Of a stretch of DNA of 64,000 bases, positions 52,085 through 61,496 are shown one piece after another. Both the position numbers and the translations under genes were made by a program. The notes under the pieces were generated by a model, which ran no database searches, was not told the origin of the DNA, and worked only from the letters and a program-made list of their open reading frames with translations. Position 1 is the stretch's first letter. Every line of letters starts with the position of its first letter. The stretch is from Pseudidiomarina woesei. GTDB taxonomy: Bacteria > Pseudomonadota > Gammaproteobacteria > Enterobacterales > Alteromonadaceae. Location of the stretch: NCBI RefSeq assembly GCF_001418345.1, contig NZ_LIPW01000001.1:220364-284363 (forward strand). Direction: 5' to 3'.

Positions 52085-53103
52085 TAGCGTTGATTCCTTT
52101 GGTATCTATTCACGGCTTTATTATGTTCAGCTAAAGTCTTGGAAAATACGTGACCACCTGAACCGTCCGCAACAAAATAAAAATAATCAGTATGCTCTGG
52201 ATATGCTGCTGCCTCTAGGCTTGCCTTGCTCGGCATTGCAATTGGGCTAGGTGGCAATCCAGTAATACGATAGGTATTATACGCTGTTTCTTCGCGCAAA
52301 TGAGCTCGCGTTATATTCCCATCAAATGGTTCAATACCATAAATTGTTGTGGGATCGGACTGTAAACGCATGCCTTTGTTTATACGGTTAATAAATACCG
52401 AACTTACACGTTTTCGTTCGCCTTTTAAACCCGTTTCTTTTTCAATAATAGACGCCATAATCAGCAGCTCATAGGCATTTTTGTACGGTAGATTATCAGC
52501 TCTTTGTTGCCATATATTAGCCAGTTCAGCTTCCATCCGTGAGTGCGCCTGGCGCAGAATATCTAATACTGAAGTGCCGGCTCGATAGCTGTAGGTATCG
52601 GGAAAAAACCAGCCTTCTGCTGATCCCGATTCTATACCTAACAATGTTGCTACGCGCTCTGCTGCTTCATGTTTATGAGCAAATTGCAGTGGTTTTTCAA
52701 TATGCTCTGCCTTGGCCAATACTTGCAACCATTCATGTAGCGTGCGGCCTTCAATCAAAGCCACTTGAAACAGGTGTTGTTCACCCAAACGAAGTTTGCG
52801 CCACAAACTTTGCAAGGTGTCGCCAGTCGATAATTGATATACGCCTGCTTGTAAGCGACTTGGGTCATCAATTAACCGACTCACTATATAAGCTTCTGTA
52901 ACATGAATATCAGCGCCGTGCTGCCGCAATTGCTGCAACACGGTGCGCGCGTGCATTCCTCGTTTTACTTCAAATAATAATGGCTGCGTTAACTGCAAAG
53001 ATTGCTGTAAACGCTGTTGCGCATACCAAAAGCCTGCGCCGAGCGCTACGCTACTAATTACGAGAAAGACGATAAAGAATTGGACAACACGTTTGAATAC
53101 CAC
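52084..53103 (-). CDS. mltG: Endolytic murein transglycosylase
   Basis: The 339-residue protein starts at a GTG (53101-53103) with AGAGG ten bases before it; the start lies within the 3' end of pabC (46-base overlap). One TM helix ([20 protein letters not shown]) is followed by a LysM-like region and the YceG catalytic core, with the catalytic Glu in [16 protein letters not shown] and [12 protein letters not shown]. It cuts nascent glycan strands in the periplasm and sets their length. Confidence 0.94.
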   Translation of the reverse strand: MVFKRVVQFFIVFLVISSVALGAGFWYAQQRLQQSLQLTQPLLFEVKRGMHARTVLQQLRQHGADIHVTEAYIVSRLIDDPSRLQAGVYQLSTGDTLQSLWRKLRLGEQHLFQVALIEGRTLHEWLQVLAKAEHIEKPLQFAHKHEAAERVATLLGIESGSAEGWFFPDTYSYRAGTSVLDILRQAHSRMEAELANIWQQRADNLPYKNAYELLIMASIIEKETGLKGERKRVSSVFINRINKGMRLQSDPTTIYGIEPFDGNITRAHLREETAYNTYRITGLPPSPIAMPSKASLEAAAYPEHTDYFYFVADGSGGHVFSKTLAEHNKAVNRYQRNQR

Positions 53104-53864
53104 GTATACACAACCTCTGGTAATACTGACTTAGCTAACGGCCGTTGATTAATATGAGTTATTGGCCGCGGACCCAACACAGTATTGCATAAAAACGCCT
53201 GTTCGGCAGAGGCAAATTCGGCAAAAGTTGTTAGTGAGGATGCTGTTGCGGGTAACACGTGCGCACAAATCTCTTGCTTCATAATACCGTCAATACCGGC
53301 ATGGGTGAGCCGCGGAGTGCGCCATTTTTTGCCATCATACCAAAACAGGTTACTACTCACAGCTTCAACAACATTGCCCGATGTATCACAAACAATTAAA
53401 TCATCAACCTGGCGTTGTTGGCGTTCATGACTCAGCAACACCTGCTCTAGGCGGTTTAACGATTTTAAGCCAGCTAATGCCGGTTGCTGTGCCAAGTGCA
53501 TGTTGGCTTGCTCTACGGCAATACCTTGCGCAGACCAACTTGGTAGCGGATTGACGGTAACATACCAATTGATTGGCGTGGCCGCGTCTGGTGCATAGCC
53601 ACGCTGACTATTCCCACGCGTGATCATAATTTTTGCGACGGCATGAGGGTGTTGTTGGGCAATGTCATTAAGTACACGCGTAACCTCTTGCTGCGCGGGT
53701 AAGCCCATAGCTAGGCGCAAACTTGCCTGCTGCAGGCGCTGCCAATGACGCTGCCAAAATTCAATGCGGCCGTGTCGAATAACAAGTGTAGTGAAGTGCC
53801 CGTCGCCAAATTGTAGGCCACGGTCAAGAGAGTTTGATGCGAGGGGTTGGCCGTTGAACCACAT
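53058..53864 (-). CDS. pabC: Aminodeoxychorismate lyase
   Basis: The 268-residue protein is a class IV PLP fold: LDRGLQFGDGHFTTLVIRHG near the N-terminus in shorter parts, the probable PLP Lys in ALAGLKSLNRLEQVL, and VVEAVSSNLFWYDG. It makes p-aminobenzoate for folate. The ATG at 53862-53864 matches the family N-terminus (FNGQPLAS), but no Shine-Dalgarno lies before it: the eight bases upstream are the T-run of the acpP terminator. The usual fabF gene upstream is absent. Confidence 0.92.
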   Translation of the reverse strand: MWFNGQPLASNSLDRGLQFGDGHFTTLVIRHGRIEFWQRHWQRLQQASLRLAMGLPAQQEVTRVLNDIAQQHPHAVAKIMITRGNSQRGYAPDAATPINWYVTVNPLPSWSAQGIAVEQANMHLAQQPALAGLKSLNRLEQVLLSHERQQRQVDDLIVCDTSGNVVEAVSSNLFWYDGKKWRTPRLTHAGIDGIMKQEICAHVLPATASSLTTFAEFASAEQAFLCNTVLGPRPITHINQRPLAKSVLPEVVYTWYSNVLSNSLSSFS

Positions 53865-53866
53865 AC

Positions 53867-53892
53867 AAAAAAGGCGGAATTCTCATTCCGCC
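53867..53892 (-). terminator. Terminator after acpP, abutting the pabC start
   Basis: GGCGGAAT and ATTCCGCC form an 8-base stem with a TCTC loop; on the minus strand six T residues follow. It lies 17 bases beyond the acpP stop codon and its T-run ends two bases before the pabC ATG. It should reduce transcription into pabC-mltG-tmk-holB unless another promoter lies within acpP. Confidence 0.88.
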
Positions 53893-53909
53893 CTTCCGTA
53901 CTGCTTAGC

Positions 53910-54149
53910 TTAGTCGTTTGCGTGATTTTTCACGTAATCGATAGCTGCTTCAACAGTTCTGATTTTCTCAGCTTCTTCGTCAGGAATTTCAGTTTCAAAC
54001 TCTTCTTCAAGAGCCATCACTAATTCAACGATATCAAGTGAGTCAGCACCAAGGTCGTTTTCAAAAGAAGCTTCTGGTTTTACTTCTTCTTCTTTAACGC
54101 CTAACTGTTCAACGATGATTTTTTTAACGCGTTCTTCAATAGTACTCAT
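53910..54149 (-). CDS. acpP: Acyl carrier protein
   Basis: The 79-residue acidic protein carries the phosphopantetheine site [18 protein letters not shown], with the attachment Ser at residue 37. It is the acyl carrier of fatty acid synthesis. A 118-base gap to fabG probably holds its own strong promoter, as in E. coli, and a terminator follows directly. Confidence 0.98.
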   Translation of the reverse strand: MSTIEERVKKIIVEQLGVKEEEVKPEASFENDLGADSLDIVELVMALEEEFETEIPDEEAEKIRTVEAAIDYVKNHAND

Positions 54150-54267
54150 TTTATATATGTCCCTTGATTTTAGGTCACGTGTTCAAAATTGGGCTTAGTG
54201 TAGTGAATGCGGCCGCAATAATAAAGCAAAAAATGGATCAACCCTAACAGGTCGTACCCCTTTAGCT

Positions 54268-55014
54268 TTATACCATTGCCATACCGCCGTTCACATGAAT
54301 GGTTTCACCCGTAATATATGCAGCACCTGGTGAAGCTAAAAACACCACGGCTGCAGCAATTTCATCTGGCTGCCCAAGTCGTGCGGCAGGAATATTGCTG
54401 AAAATGGCCTGTTTTTGATCGTCTGTCAACGTTTTGGTCATATCCGTGTCAATAAAACCTGGCGCAACGCAATTAACGGTAATTCCGCGCGATGCAATTT
54501 CTTGTGCTAACGACTTAGTAAACCCAGCTAAACCGGCTTTTGCTGCACAATAGTTCGTTTGCCCTGGGTTGCCTGTGGTACCAACCACAGACGAAATATT
54601 TATAATGCGGCCATTGCGGCGCTTCATCATGCCGCGCATAACCCCTTTGCATAAGCGATAAACAGATTTTAGATTGGTGTCCATGACACTATCCCACTCG
54701 TCATCTTTCATGCGCATCAATAAGTTATCACGCGTAATGCCGGCATTATTGACTAAAATATCCAATTGACCATAAGTGTCATCAATATGCTTTAACACAC
54801 TTGCAATACTTGCTTCGTCGGTCACATTAAGCGCCAAGCCTTCGCCGTGCTCGCCTAAATAGTCACTAATAGCGGCCGCACCATGGTCAGTGGTTGCCGT
54901 GCCGACTACCTTGACACCGCGCGCCGCTAACTGTTGTGCAATAGCTTTGCCAATACCACGGCTAGCACCAGTAACTAAGGCTACTTGGCCGTTTAAATTC
55001 ATTAAGTCTGTCAT
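54268..55014 (-). CDS. fabG: 3-oxoacyl-ACP reductase FabG
   Basis: The start is ATG 55012-55014, with AAGGA six bases upstream that overlaps the fabD stop; an open frame six codons longer enters fabD. This gives 248 residues. It is a short-chain dehydrogenase: VALVTGASRGIGKAIAQQLA for NADPH, LVNNAGITRDNLLMRM, the catalytic Ser in INISSVVGTTGNPGQTNY with the YCAAK Tyr and Lys, and VAPGFIDTDMTK. It reduces 3-oxoacyl-ACP in each elongation cycle. Confidence 0.97.
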   Translation of the reverse strand: MTDLMNLNGQVALVTGASRGIGKAIAQQLAARGVKVVGTATTDHGAAAISDYLGEHGEGLALNVTDEASIASVLKHIDDTYGQLDILVNNAGITRDNLLMRMKDDEWDSVMDTNLKSVYRLCKGVMRGMMKRRNGRIINISSVVGTTGNPGQTNYCAAKAGLAGFTKSLAQEIASRGITVNCVAPGFIDTDMTKTLTDDQKQAIFSNIPAARLGQPDEIAAAVVFLASPGAAYITGETIHVNGGMAMV

Positions 55015-55015
55015 A

Positions 55016-55933
55016 TTATTTCCTTGCTGCAATAGCGTCGACGGTGTTCACCGCATCGCCGTTAATTGCTTTATCAATTCGTTTATTGAGCCCGGTTAAT
55101 ACCTTACTTGGGCCAATTTCATAAATTTCAGTAACCCCTTGTGCCACCAAGTAGCGTACCGTTTCGGTCCAACGCACTGGTGAATACAACTGGCGAACCA
55201 AGGCGTCTCGAATCTGATCAGCTTCGCGCGGAGCTTCAACGTCAACGTTATTTACCACGGGCACCTGCGGCGTACTAAAGGTTAACTTACCTAATTCAAC
55301 AGCTAACTGCTCAGCCGCGCTCTGCATAAGTGCACAGTGTGATGGTACGCTAACTGGCAGTGGCAGTGCACGCTTAGCACCGGCCTCTAAACAAGCTTTA
55401 CCCGCACGTTCTACCGCAGCTTTATGACCAGCAATAACAACCTGCCCTGGCGAGTTAAAGTTCACCGCTGAAACTACCTCGTTTTGTGCCGATTCAGCGC
55501 AGGCTTTTTCAACCAGCTCGTCGTCTAAACCAATAATCGCAGACATGGCACCAATGCCAGCTGGCACGGCAGTTTGCATAAACTCACCACGCATAGCGAC
55601 CAGCTTTACAGCATCTTTAAAGTCTAATGCGCCGGCGCACACTAACGCCGAATACTCGCCTAAGCTATGGCCCGCCATCCACTCAGGTGCCTCGACGCCG
55701 GCTTGTTCTAACACCCGATACAGCGCCACACTCGCGGTCAATAAAGCCGGTTGCGTACGTTGCGTTTCATTCAGTTGCTCAGCTGGCCCGTTCTGTACCA
55801 AAGCCCACAAATCGTAGCCAAGTACTTCGCTTGCTTCGGCAAAGGTTTCTTCAACCACTGGATATTCTGCTGCAACATCGGCAAGCATTCCTACCGTTTG
55901 CGACCCTTGGCCTGGAAAAACATAAGCTCGCAT
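55016..55933 (-). CDS. fabD: Malonyl-CoA-ACP transacylase
   Basis: The 305-residue protein has YVFPGQGSQTVGML at the N-terminus, the nucleophile Ser in MAGHSLGEYSALVCAG, and the catalytic His in PVSVPSHCALMQSAA. EIGPSKVLTGL closes the domain. It loads malonyl groups onto ACP. It follows fabH by 14 bases and precedes fabG by one base. Confidence 0.97.
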   Translation of the reverse strand: MRAYVFPGQGSQTVGMLADVAAEYPVVEETFAEASEVLGYDLWALVQNGPAEQLNETQRTQPALLTASVALYRVLEQAGVEAPEWMAGHSLGEYSALVCAGALDFKDAVKLVAMRGEFMQTAVPAGIGAMSAIIGLDDELVEKACAESAQNEVVSAVNFNSPGQVVIAGHKAAVERAGKACLEAGAKRALPLPVSVPSHCALMQSAAEQLAVELGKLTFSTPQVPVVNNVDVEAPREADQIRDALVRQLYSPVRWTETVRYLVAQGVTEIYEIGPSKVLTGLNKRIDKAINGDAVNTVDAIAARK

Positions 55934-55947
55934 GTATTGTTCCTTAG

Positions 55948-56907
55948 TTAATACTCAATAAGTGCTGAGCCCCAGGCGAAACCGCCGCCAAAGGCTTCTA
56001 ACAATAATTTTTGGCCCCGTTGAATGCGGCCATCACGTATTGCTACATCTAATGCAATAGGCACCGACGCTGCCGACGTGTTACCTGTGTATTCTAACGT
56101 GGTAACCACTTGTTCCATAGGCATTTTGAGTTTTTTTGCGGTGGCCTTGATAATACGCATATTGGCCTGATGTGGAACCAACCAGTCTAAGTCACTTGCC
56201 ACTAGGCCATTTTCCGCAAGGGTATCCACCACCAGCTCACTGAGCTTACTCACCGCGACTTTGAATACTTCGTTGCCTTTCATATACATCCAAGCTTCAC
56301 TGAGCTCTTCGGGCGACGTGCGTGATACATGGTTCACGCCAAGCAAATCAGCAAACTCACCAGCGCTATTTAAATGCGTCGAAATAATTCCGGGCTTGTC
56401 TGAAGCCTGCAGCACTGCAGCTCCTGCACCATCACCAAACAGCACCAAGGTGTTGCGATCATCTGGGTGACACAAGCGTGATAACACGTCGGTGCCAATC
56501 ACTAAAACTCGCTGGTAAGTACCGCTGCGTATGTATTGATCAGCCACGCTTAAGGCAAAGATAAATCCAGAGCACGCCGCTGCGACGTCAAAAGCGGGAA
56601 TATTGTTCTCGGTTAATGCAGCTTGAATTTCACATGCCACACTGGGAAAGGCTCGTTCGCCAGATGTTGTCGCCACAACAATCAAGTCAATGTCGTCGGC
56701 TTGTAAGTTTGCCGCACGAAGGGCTTCACGAGCTGCGGCCACGCCCATTGACGCAGCGTTTTCGCCGGCCTGAGCTATGCGCCGCTCATGAATTCCGGTG
56801 CGTTCCACAATCCAGTCATGGCTTGTTTCTACCCGCTGTTCAAGCATGGCATTGGTTAGGCGCTGACCCGGTAAATAATGGCCAGTTCCTGCAATTTCTG
56901 ATTGCAT
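55948..56907 (-). CDS. fabH: 3-oxoacyl-ACP synthase III
   Basis: The 319-residue protein has the Cys-His-Asn triad in [31 protein letters not shown] and [15 protein letters not shown]. The Arg-rich N-terminal segment [15 protein letters not shown] is typical. It starts fatty acid chains by condensing acetyl-CoA with malonyl-ACP. It lies 8 bases after plsX. Confidence 0.97.
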   Translation of the reverse strand: MQSEIAGTGHYLPGQRLTNAMLEQRVETSHDWIVERTGIHERRIAQAGENAASMGVAAAREALRAANLQADDIDLIVVATTSGERAFPSVACEIQAALTENNIPAFDVAAACSGFIFALSVADQYIRSGTYQRVLVIGTDVLSRLCHPDDRNTLVLFGDGAGAAVLQASDKPGIISTHLNSAGEFADLLGVNHVSRTSPEELSEAWMYMKGNEVFKVAVSKLSELVVDTLAENGLVASDLDWLVPHQANMRIIKATAKKLKMPMEQVVTTLEYTGNTSAASVPIALDVAIRDGRIQRGQKLLLEAFGGGFAWGSALIEY

Positions 56908-56915
56908 AATAACGT

Positions 56916-57941
56916 TTATTCCTGCTCTAACAGTACTTGTTCAACCCGATCACGAATTCGTGTCGGCAGATCACGTTGGGTTTCTTCAACCGCTTGCTCA
57001 ATGGCGCTGTAAAACGCGCGCGCATTGGCATCACCGTGGCTTTTTATGACCACGCCCCGTAATCCTATCAAACTAGCGCCATTATAGTGGTCGGGCTTCA
57101 ACCAATCCCATGAGCGTTGTAAACGTTGATAGAAGAGTTTCACGAACCAGCGTGTCAGCCAGTGCGCGTGAATATTTGATTTGATATTGTTTAGCAGTAA
57201 GTCTGCTAAACCTTCGCAGCTTTTTAGTGCAATATTACCGACAAAACCGTCGCAAACGATCACGTCTGCTTTGCCAGAAAATAAATCATCGCCTTCAATA
57301 AAGCCTATATAATTAATATGTTGCGACTGTTGCAGCAAGGCAGCCGTGGCTTTTACCACGTCATTCCCTTTAATTTCTTCTTCGCCCATGTTCAACAAAG
57401 CAACACGTGGCTTTGCAATACCGAGCACTTCTTGTGCCGCGACTGAACCCATCACGCCAAATTGAAACAATGTGTCCGAATCACAAACAGGGTTGGCGCC
57501 TAAGTCGAGCACAAAAGCTGAGCCGCCGTTTTGCTGTGGAATAGCTGACATTAGCGCGGGACGTAACACGCCAGGCAAAGTTTTTAGCGTGAAATAAGCT
57601 TTTGTCATTAGTGCGCCGGTATTACCTGCACTAACACAGGCAACTGCTTCGTCCGCTGCAACCATTTCAAGTGCGACGCGCATCGACGAATCGGGTTTCG
57701 CACGCAATGAGTAACCTGGCTTGTCGGTCATGGTGACCGTTTGGCTTGCGTGTTTGATCTCAACACGCGGGTGCTTATTAAGTTTTGCTTGCTGCAATAA
57801 GGGAGTGAGTTCTTCTTCGTCGCCAACGACAACAAAGTGAACTTGAGGAAATGATTTTAACGCCCGTTCCAGGGCGTTTATAACAACTGAGGGGCCAAGA
57901 TCGCCCCCCATTGCATCAAGTGCCAGTGTCAGTGCGGCCAT
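56916..57941 (-). CDS. plsX: Phosphate acyltransferase PlsX
   Basis: The 341-residue protein has the PlsX N-terminus [39 protein letters not shown] and [16 protein letters not shown], then [20 protein letters not shown]. It makes acyl-phosphate from acyl-ACP for phospholipid synthesis. It sits between rpmF and fabH in the standard order. Confidence 0.96.
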   Translation of the reverse strand: MAALTLALDAMGGDLGPSVVINALERALKSFPQVHFVVVGDEEELTPLLQQAKLNKHPRVEIKHASQTVTMTDKPGYSLRAKPDSSMRVALEMVAADEAVACVSAGNTGALMTKAYFTLKTLPGVLRPALMSAIPQQNGGSAFVLDLGANPVCDSDTLFQFGVMGSVAAQEVLGIAKPRVALLNMGEEEIKGNDVVKATAALLQQSQHINYIGFIEGDDLFSGKADVIVCDGFVGNIALKSCEGLADLLLNNIKSNIHAHWLTRWFVKLFYQRLQRSWDWLKPDHYNGASLIGLRGVVIKSHGDANARAFYSAIEQAVEETQRDLPTRIRDRVEQVLLEQE

Positions 57942-57962
57942 AGCCTCACTTCTCGGTTCTGG

Positions 57963-58133
57963 TTACTTGTTAACTACTTTACGGCCTTTATAAAAACCAT
58001 CAGCTGTTACGTGGTGACGACGATGCGTCTCACCAGAGGTAGAGTCAACCGACAGTGTAGGGCCGCTCAGTGCATCGTGAGAACGACGCATGTCGCGCTT
58101 CGAACGACTTTTCCGATTCTGTTGTACAGCCAT
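57963..58133 (-). CDS. rpmF: 50S ribosomal protein L32
   Basis: This short gene of 56 residues was read by hand from ATG 58131-58133 to TAA 57963-57965. It begins [20 protein letters not shown] and continues through [20 protein letters not shown] to YKGRKVVNK, as in E. coli L32 with one residue fewer. It has no zinc cysteines (the C-minus type). It lies 19 bases after yceD and 21 before plsX, the conserved coupling of ribosome and lipid genes. Confidence 0.96.
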   Translation of the reverse strand: MAVQQNRKSRSKRDMRRSHDALSGPTLSVDSTSGETHRRHHVTADGFYKGRKVVNK

Positions 58134-58152
58134 TTTACGCTATCTCCTAAGT

Positions 58153-58677
58153 TTATTTACGCTTTAATTCTTGCAATACCGCAAAAGGATTATCTTTTGC
58201 TTCTGGGGATTCATCAATTTCACCCCATTGCATCGCATTACTATCTACTCGACATTCGCGCTCGTCATGTTTTACCACAACTGGCATCGCCAATATCAAT
58301 TCATCTTCAACCAATGCATGCAGATTCACTTCACCTAGCTCGTCAAGCTCAACAGGTTCATATTCCTCAGGCATATCGGTGGCCGTTTGCCGCTTAGTTA
58401 CTGGTGCATAAATAAATGTGCACCCTAATGGCAACGTCATTGCATCACCACAACGCTCACAATGCGCGCTCACAGTCACCTGCGCTTCACCTTGAATGCG
58501 TTTAATGCCCTGCTCGTCAATATCAAAACCTAACGATACATCAACATCAGGACAAGGCTCAGCTAATAATTCCTGCAAACGAGCAAGCGACTTCCCCGGA
58601 ACAAGCCCGATATAAGTCAACTGTTTGCCGGCACTTTTTACCGGATCTACCGTAATGGGTATTCGAACCTTCTGCAT
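58153..58677 (-). CDS. yceD: YceD family protein (DUF177), 23S rRNA accumulation factor
   Basis: The 174-residue protein has a Cys-x2-Cys element in VSAHCERCGDAMTLPLGC and the acidic stretch PEEYEPVELDELGEVNLHAL, with the C-terminal ECRVDSNAMQWGE and NPFAVLQELKRK, typical of DUF177. It is linked to 23S rRNA accumulation in bacteria and plants. It is always next to rpmF. Confidence 0.93.
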   Translation of the reverse strand: MQKVRIPITVDPVKSAGKQLTYIGLVPGKSLARLQELLAEPCPDVDVSLGFDIDEQGIKRIQGEAQVTVSAHCERCGDAMTLPLGCTFIYAPVTKRQTATDMPEEYEPVELDELGEVNLHALVEDELILAMPVVVKHDERECRVDSNAMQWGEIDESPEAKDNPFAVLQELKRK

Positions 58678-58720
58678 AGGGCGCGAATGTTAAAGGAATC
58701 AGCGCCTGAACACAAGCATT

Positions 58721-59314
58721 TTAATGGCTATTTTCATCCAGTAGCGGATTAATCCCCCATTCCCGAAGCATTGCTAATAAACGGATTAATGGTAGACCAA
58801 TCAGGGCATTCGGGTCATCACCACGCAATGCCGAGAATAAGCTAATACCCAGAGCTTCACTTTTAAAGCTACCGGCACAGTTTAACGGCTGCTCGCGCGC
58901 AACATAAGCTTCAATTTCAGTATCGGTTAAATCACGAAAGAAAACATCAAAGGGTTCAACACACGACTGCATGCGTTGTTGTTGGCTGTCATAAATCGCT
59001 AAGCCCGTTAAAAAAGTAACTTGTTTACCGCGCATCGACTGCAACTGAGCAATGGCCTTTGCTTTGGTACCTGGCTTTCCCAAAATTTTGCCGTCAGTCA
59101 CCGCAACTTGGTCGGAGCCAATCAATATATGTCGCGGAAACTGCTCTGCCAACGCTTTGGCTTTCGCCTGAGCTAAGCGCTCGACCAGACGCCATGGTGC
59201 CTCATGAGATAACGGCGTTTCGTCAACCTCGGGCGCTGCCACCTCAAAATGACGAACCACTTTTGCGAGTAACTCACGTCGAAATGGTGAGGTTGAGGCC
59301 AAGACTAAGTTCAT
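58721..59314 (-). CDS. yceF: Maf-family nucleotide pyrophosphatase (YceF type)
   Basis: The 197-residue protein has LVLASTSPFRRELLAKV at the N-terminus and the Maf motifs APEVDETP, ILIGSDQVAVTDGKILGKPG and CAGSFKSEALGISLF. The YceF branch hydrolyses m7GTP. It lies between the HAD gene and yceD; in E. coli maf follows rluC directly. Confidence 0.93.
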   Translation of the reverse strand: MNLVLASTSPFRRELLAKVVRHFEVAAPEVDETPLSHEAPWRLVERLAQAKAKALAEQFPRHILIGSDQVAVTDGKILGKPGTKAKAIAQLQSMRGKQVTFLTGLAIYDSQQQRMQSCVEPFDVFFRDLTDTEIEAYVAREQPLNCAGSFKSEALGISLFSALRGDDPNALIGLPLIRLLAMLREWGINPLLDENSH

Positions 59315-59354
59315 TTTATTGTCCTCTGTAGACAGATAAAGCTATAGGTAATAG

Positions 59355-59996
59355 CTACACATATTGAGTCAGTGTCATTAAGTCATCAATAACCGCCAAC
59401 GGTTGATGAAAGGCTAACCTTTGAGCGTCATGCGCTCCGAACCCAACCGCAATGCGAGAAATTCCAGCATTTTGTGCCATTTGCATGTCGTGTATTGAAT
59501 CGCCAACCATAATCGCTTGGTTTGCTTCGTAGCCAGTTTCACGAAGCAGCTCGTGTAACATCCGTGGGTTCGGTTTTGATGCCGTTTCATCAGCACAACG
59601 TGAGGCGTGAAAAAGGTGCTTGGTATTACTTTCTTGCCAAACTCGCTCTAGGCCATGCCGCGCTTTTCCGGTTGCAACAGCTAACGTATGACCTCGCTCA
59701 CGCAAACATTCTAACAGCTCGTGGGCGCCGCTGAACAATGGCGATGGCGTAATATCGTCATGTACATATTGTTGCCGATACACCTCCATGAACGCAGTCA
59801 TTTCGTCTTCTGACAGACGCCCAAATAACTGTTCAATGGCAGGCTGGAGACTAATACCTATGATTTCCCGCACGGCTAATTCCGTTGGTGGCGTCAGCTG
59901 CAATTCCTTTGCTGTGCGCTGCATCGAAGACACAATACGCCCAACAGAATCCATTAAGGTACCGTCCCAATCAAAAATAATTAGTGGAAACTTCAT
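59355..59996 (-). CDS. HAD-superfamily hydrolase (phosphoglycolate phosphatase-like)
   Basis: The 213-residue protein has the HAD motifs: nucleophile LIIFDWDGTLMDS, motif II LAVATGKARHGLE, Lys in SKPNPRMLHELL, and the acidic MVGDSIHDMQMAQNAG. The cap is of the small helical HAD-IA type. The substrate is not readable from the sequence; related genes next to rluC are called phosphoglycolate phosphatase or mutase-like. It overlaps the rluC stop by four bases. Confidence 0.88.
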   Translation of the reverse strand: MKFPLIIFDWDGTLMDSVGRIVSSMQRTAKELQLTPPTELAVREIIGISLQPAIEQLFGRLSEDEMTAFMEVYRQQYVHDDITPSPLFSGAHELLECLRERGHTLAVATGKARHGLERVWQESNTKHLFHASRCADETASKPNPRMLHELLRETGYEANQAIMVGDSIHDMQMAQNAGISRIAVGFGAHDAQRLAFHQPLAVIDDLMTLTQYV

Positions 59997-60958
59997 GAAT
60001 ATTTTCTACTGCCTAAACGTTTCAATGTAGTAAGCAACGCGTCATCAAATGGCGCATTTACAGTAACCGGTTTCGCTGTCTGTGGGTGACTAAAAGTTAA
60101 CTGGTGAGCATGTAAGAACAAACGATTAAGCCCATACTGTTGCACTAATTGGTCAAATTCAACATCGCCATATTTAGGGTCACATGCAATAGGATGCCCA
60201 GCATGCAGCGCGTGCACACGAATTTGATGCGTACGGCCAGTAATTGGAGAGGCCTCGACTAGCGTACACTGTTCAAACTTTTCAATAATTCGAAACCGAG
60301 TTTCCGACGGCTTACCCTCGGCATCAACGCGAACCACCCGCTCGCCCGACTTCAATGTATTTTTTAATAATGGCGCTGCTATCAGTTTTACATGTTTTTG
60401 CCATTGCCCACGTACTAATGCCAAATATTGTTTGTCCATCGTTTTGTTTCGTAATTGCTCATGCAAACTACGCAATGCCGAACGACGCTTCGCAATCAAT
60501 ATACAACCGCTGGTTTCCCGGTCTAAGCGGTGAACTAATTCCATTTGCTTCGCATCAGGCCGCAACGCCCGTAAGCTTTCAATCAGACCAAATTGCAGCC
60601 CTGAACCACCATGAACAGCTAAACCCGCCGGCTTATTTATCACCATAAGCACATCATCTTCGTAAAGAATATGTTCTTGTAAAGCTTGTACTTGGTCCAA
60701 CTTGGCCGAAGGCAGCGGAGTAGCTTCTGCAACACGCACCGGTGGAATACGAATCACATCTCCAATTTGCAGCTTGTATTCGGGTTTGACGCGCTTTTTA
60801 TTTACGCGCACTTCGCCTTTGCGCAATATTCGGTATACCAATGACTTAGGTACACCCTTCAATTGTGCAAGTAAATAGTTGTCAATGCGTTGCTCTTGAT
60901 AGCCAGCTTCGACTGTCTGGAAACGCACGCCTTGTGATGGTTTGGTTTGTTCGCTCAT
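59993..60958 (-). CDS. rluC: 23S rRNA pseudouridine synthase RluC
   Basis: The 321-residue protein has an N-terminal S4 domain (IDNYLLAQLKGVPKSLVYRI) and the RluA-family catalytic segment LVHRLDRETSGCILIAK with its Asp. PITGRTHQIRVHALHAGHPI follows. It makes pseudouridines 955, 2504 and 2580 in 23S rRNA in E. coli. It is divergent from rne, a conserved arrangement. Confidence 0.95.
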   Translation of the reverse strand: MSEQTKPSQGVRFQTVEAGYQEQRIDNYLLAQLKGVPKSLVYRILRKGEVRVNKKRVKPEYKLQIGDVIRIPPVRVAEATPLPSAKLDQVQALQEHILYEDDVLMVINKPAGLAVHGGSGLQFGLIESLRALRPDAKQMELVHRLDRETSGCILIAKRRSALRSLHEQLRNKTMDKQYLALVRGQWQKHVKLIAAPLLKNTLKSGERVVRVDAEGKPSETRFRIIEKFEQCTLVEASPITGRTHQIRVHALHAGHPIACDPKYGDVEFDQLVQQYGLNRLFLHAHQLTFSHPQTAKPVTVNAPFDDALLTTLKRLGSRKYS

Positions 60959-61496
60959 AGGGTGCGGATTTTAGCACGAGCTCTTGACAATGTTCATCTT
61001 GTATTTACAACGATTTTTATGTGATAATCAGCTGCCGGAAAAATCCGCACCGGTTGACAGAGAGCGGTACACTTTGCGCAAACGAAAAGTGCGTTGCCAA
61101 AGTGCAAGAACAGAGTAAAAAATTTAACGCGTGGTTTGAGCGGAAAGCGTCTCTGCCAATACGTCCACCTCAGCTTACGATTAGCAAACAAGCATCGAGA
61201 AGTTGATGGCACGGAATAACATTGGCTCATCTTCACACCAAGTTATGAAGATTGACTAAACGCGCCGCCCTTAAATCAAACCTATTTAAAGAACCAGTGC
61301 TGCAACGCAGTATGGCCTTTACAAGCGCATTTCGGCTTGGTAACAAATTGCGACCTCACGTTTAAACTTATGTTGTGAAGACGGGGGGTGTTAGGTGCTA
61401 ATTTATTAGCCCTTGGCTAAAACAATTCAATCTCGAAATAGCGATGGCGAACGCCTGTCGTACTGTGTTGTGGCCCGTAAGAACGAGTCACAAACA
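60959..61496 (+). other. 538-base gene-free region: rne promoter and leader
   Basis: No supportable gene lies here; two open frames of 61 and 80 codons on opposite strands lack recognisable features. Stem-loops are visible: ATCTTCA / TGAAGAT at 61229-61252, CTGC / GCAG inside CCA...TGG at 61294-61315, and GCTAAT / ATTAGC at 61397-61410. In E. coli the rne leader is about 360 bases and its stem-loops let RNase E repress its own mRNA. The same role here is inferred by position. The rluC promoter must lie in its first part. Confidence 0.6.
60984..61011 (+). promoter_or_regulatory. Candidate sigma-70 promoter for rne
   Basis: TTGACA (60984-60989) matches the -35 consensus, and TACAAC (61006-61011) follows at 16 bases as a moderate -10. 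A second -10-like element preceded by TG (TGTGATAAT) lies at 61020-61028. It would give a leader of about 480 bases before rne. Confidence 0.45.

Noticed and set aside
61021..61206. 61-codon open frame in the rne leader, with an 80-codon frame on the other strand.
   Set aside because: There is no ribosome-binding site, low-quality composition and overlapping opposite frames; the region is better explained as leader RNA.
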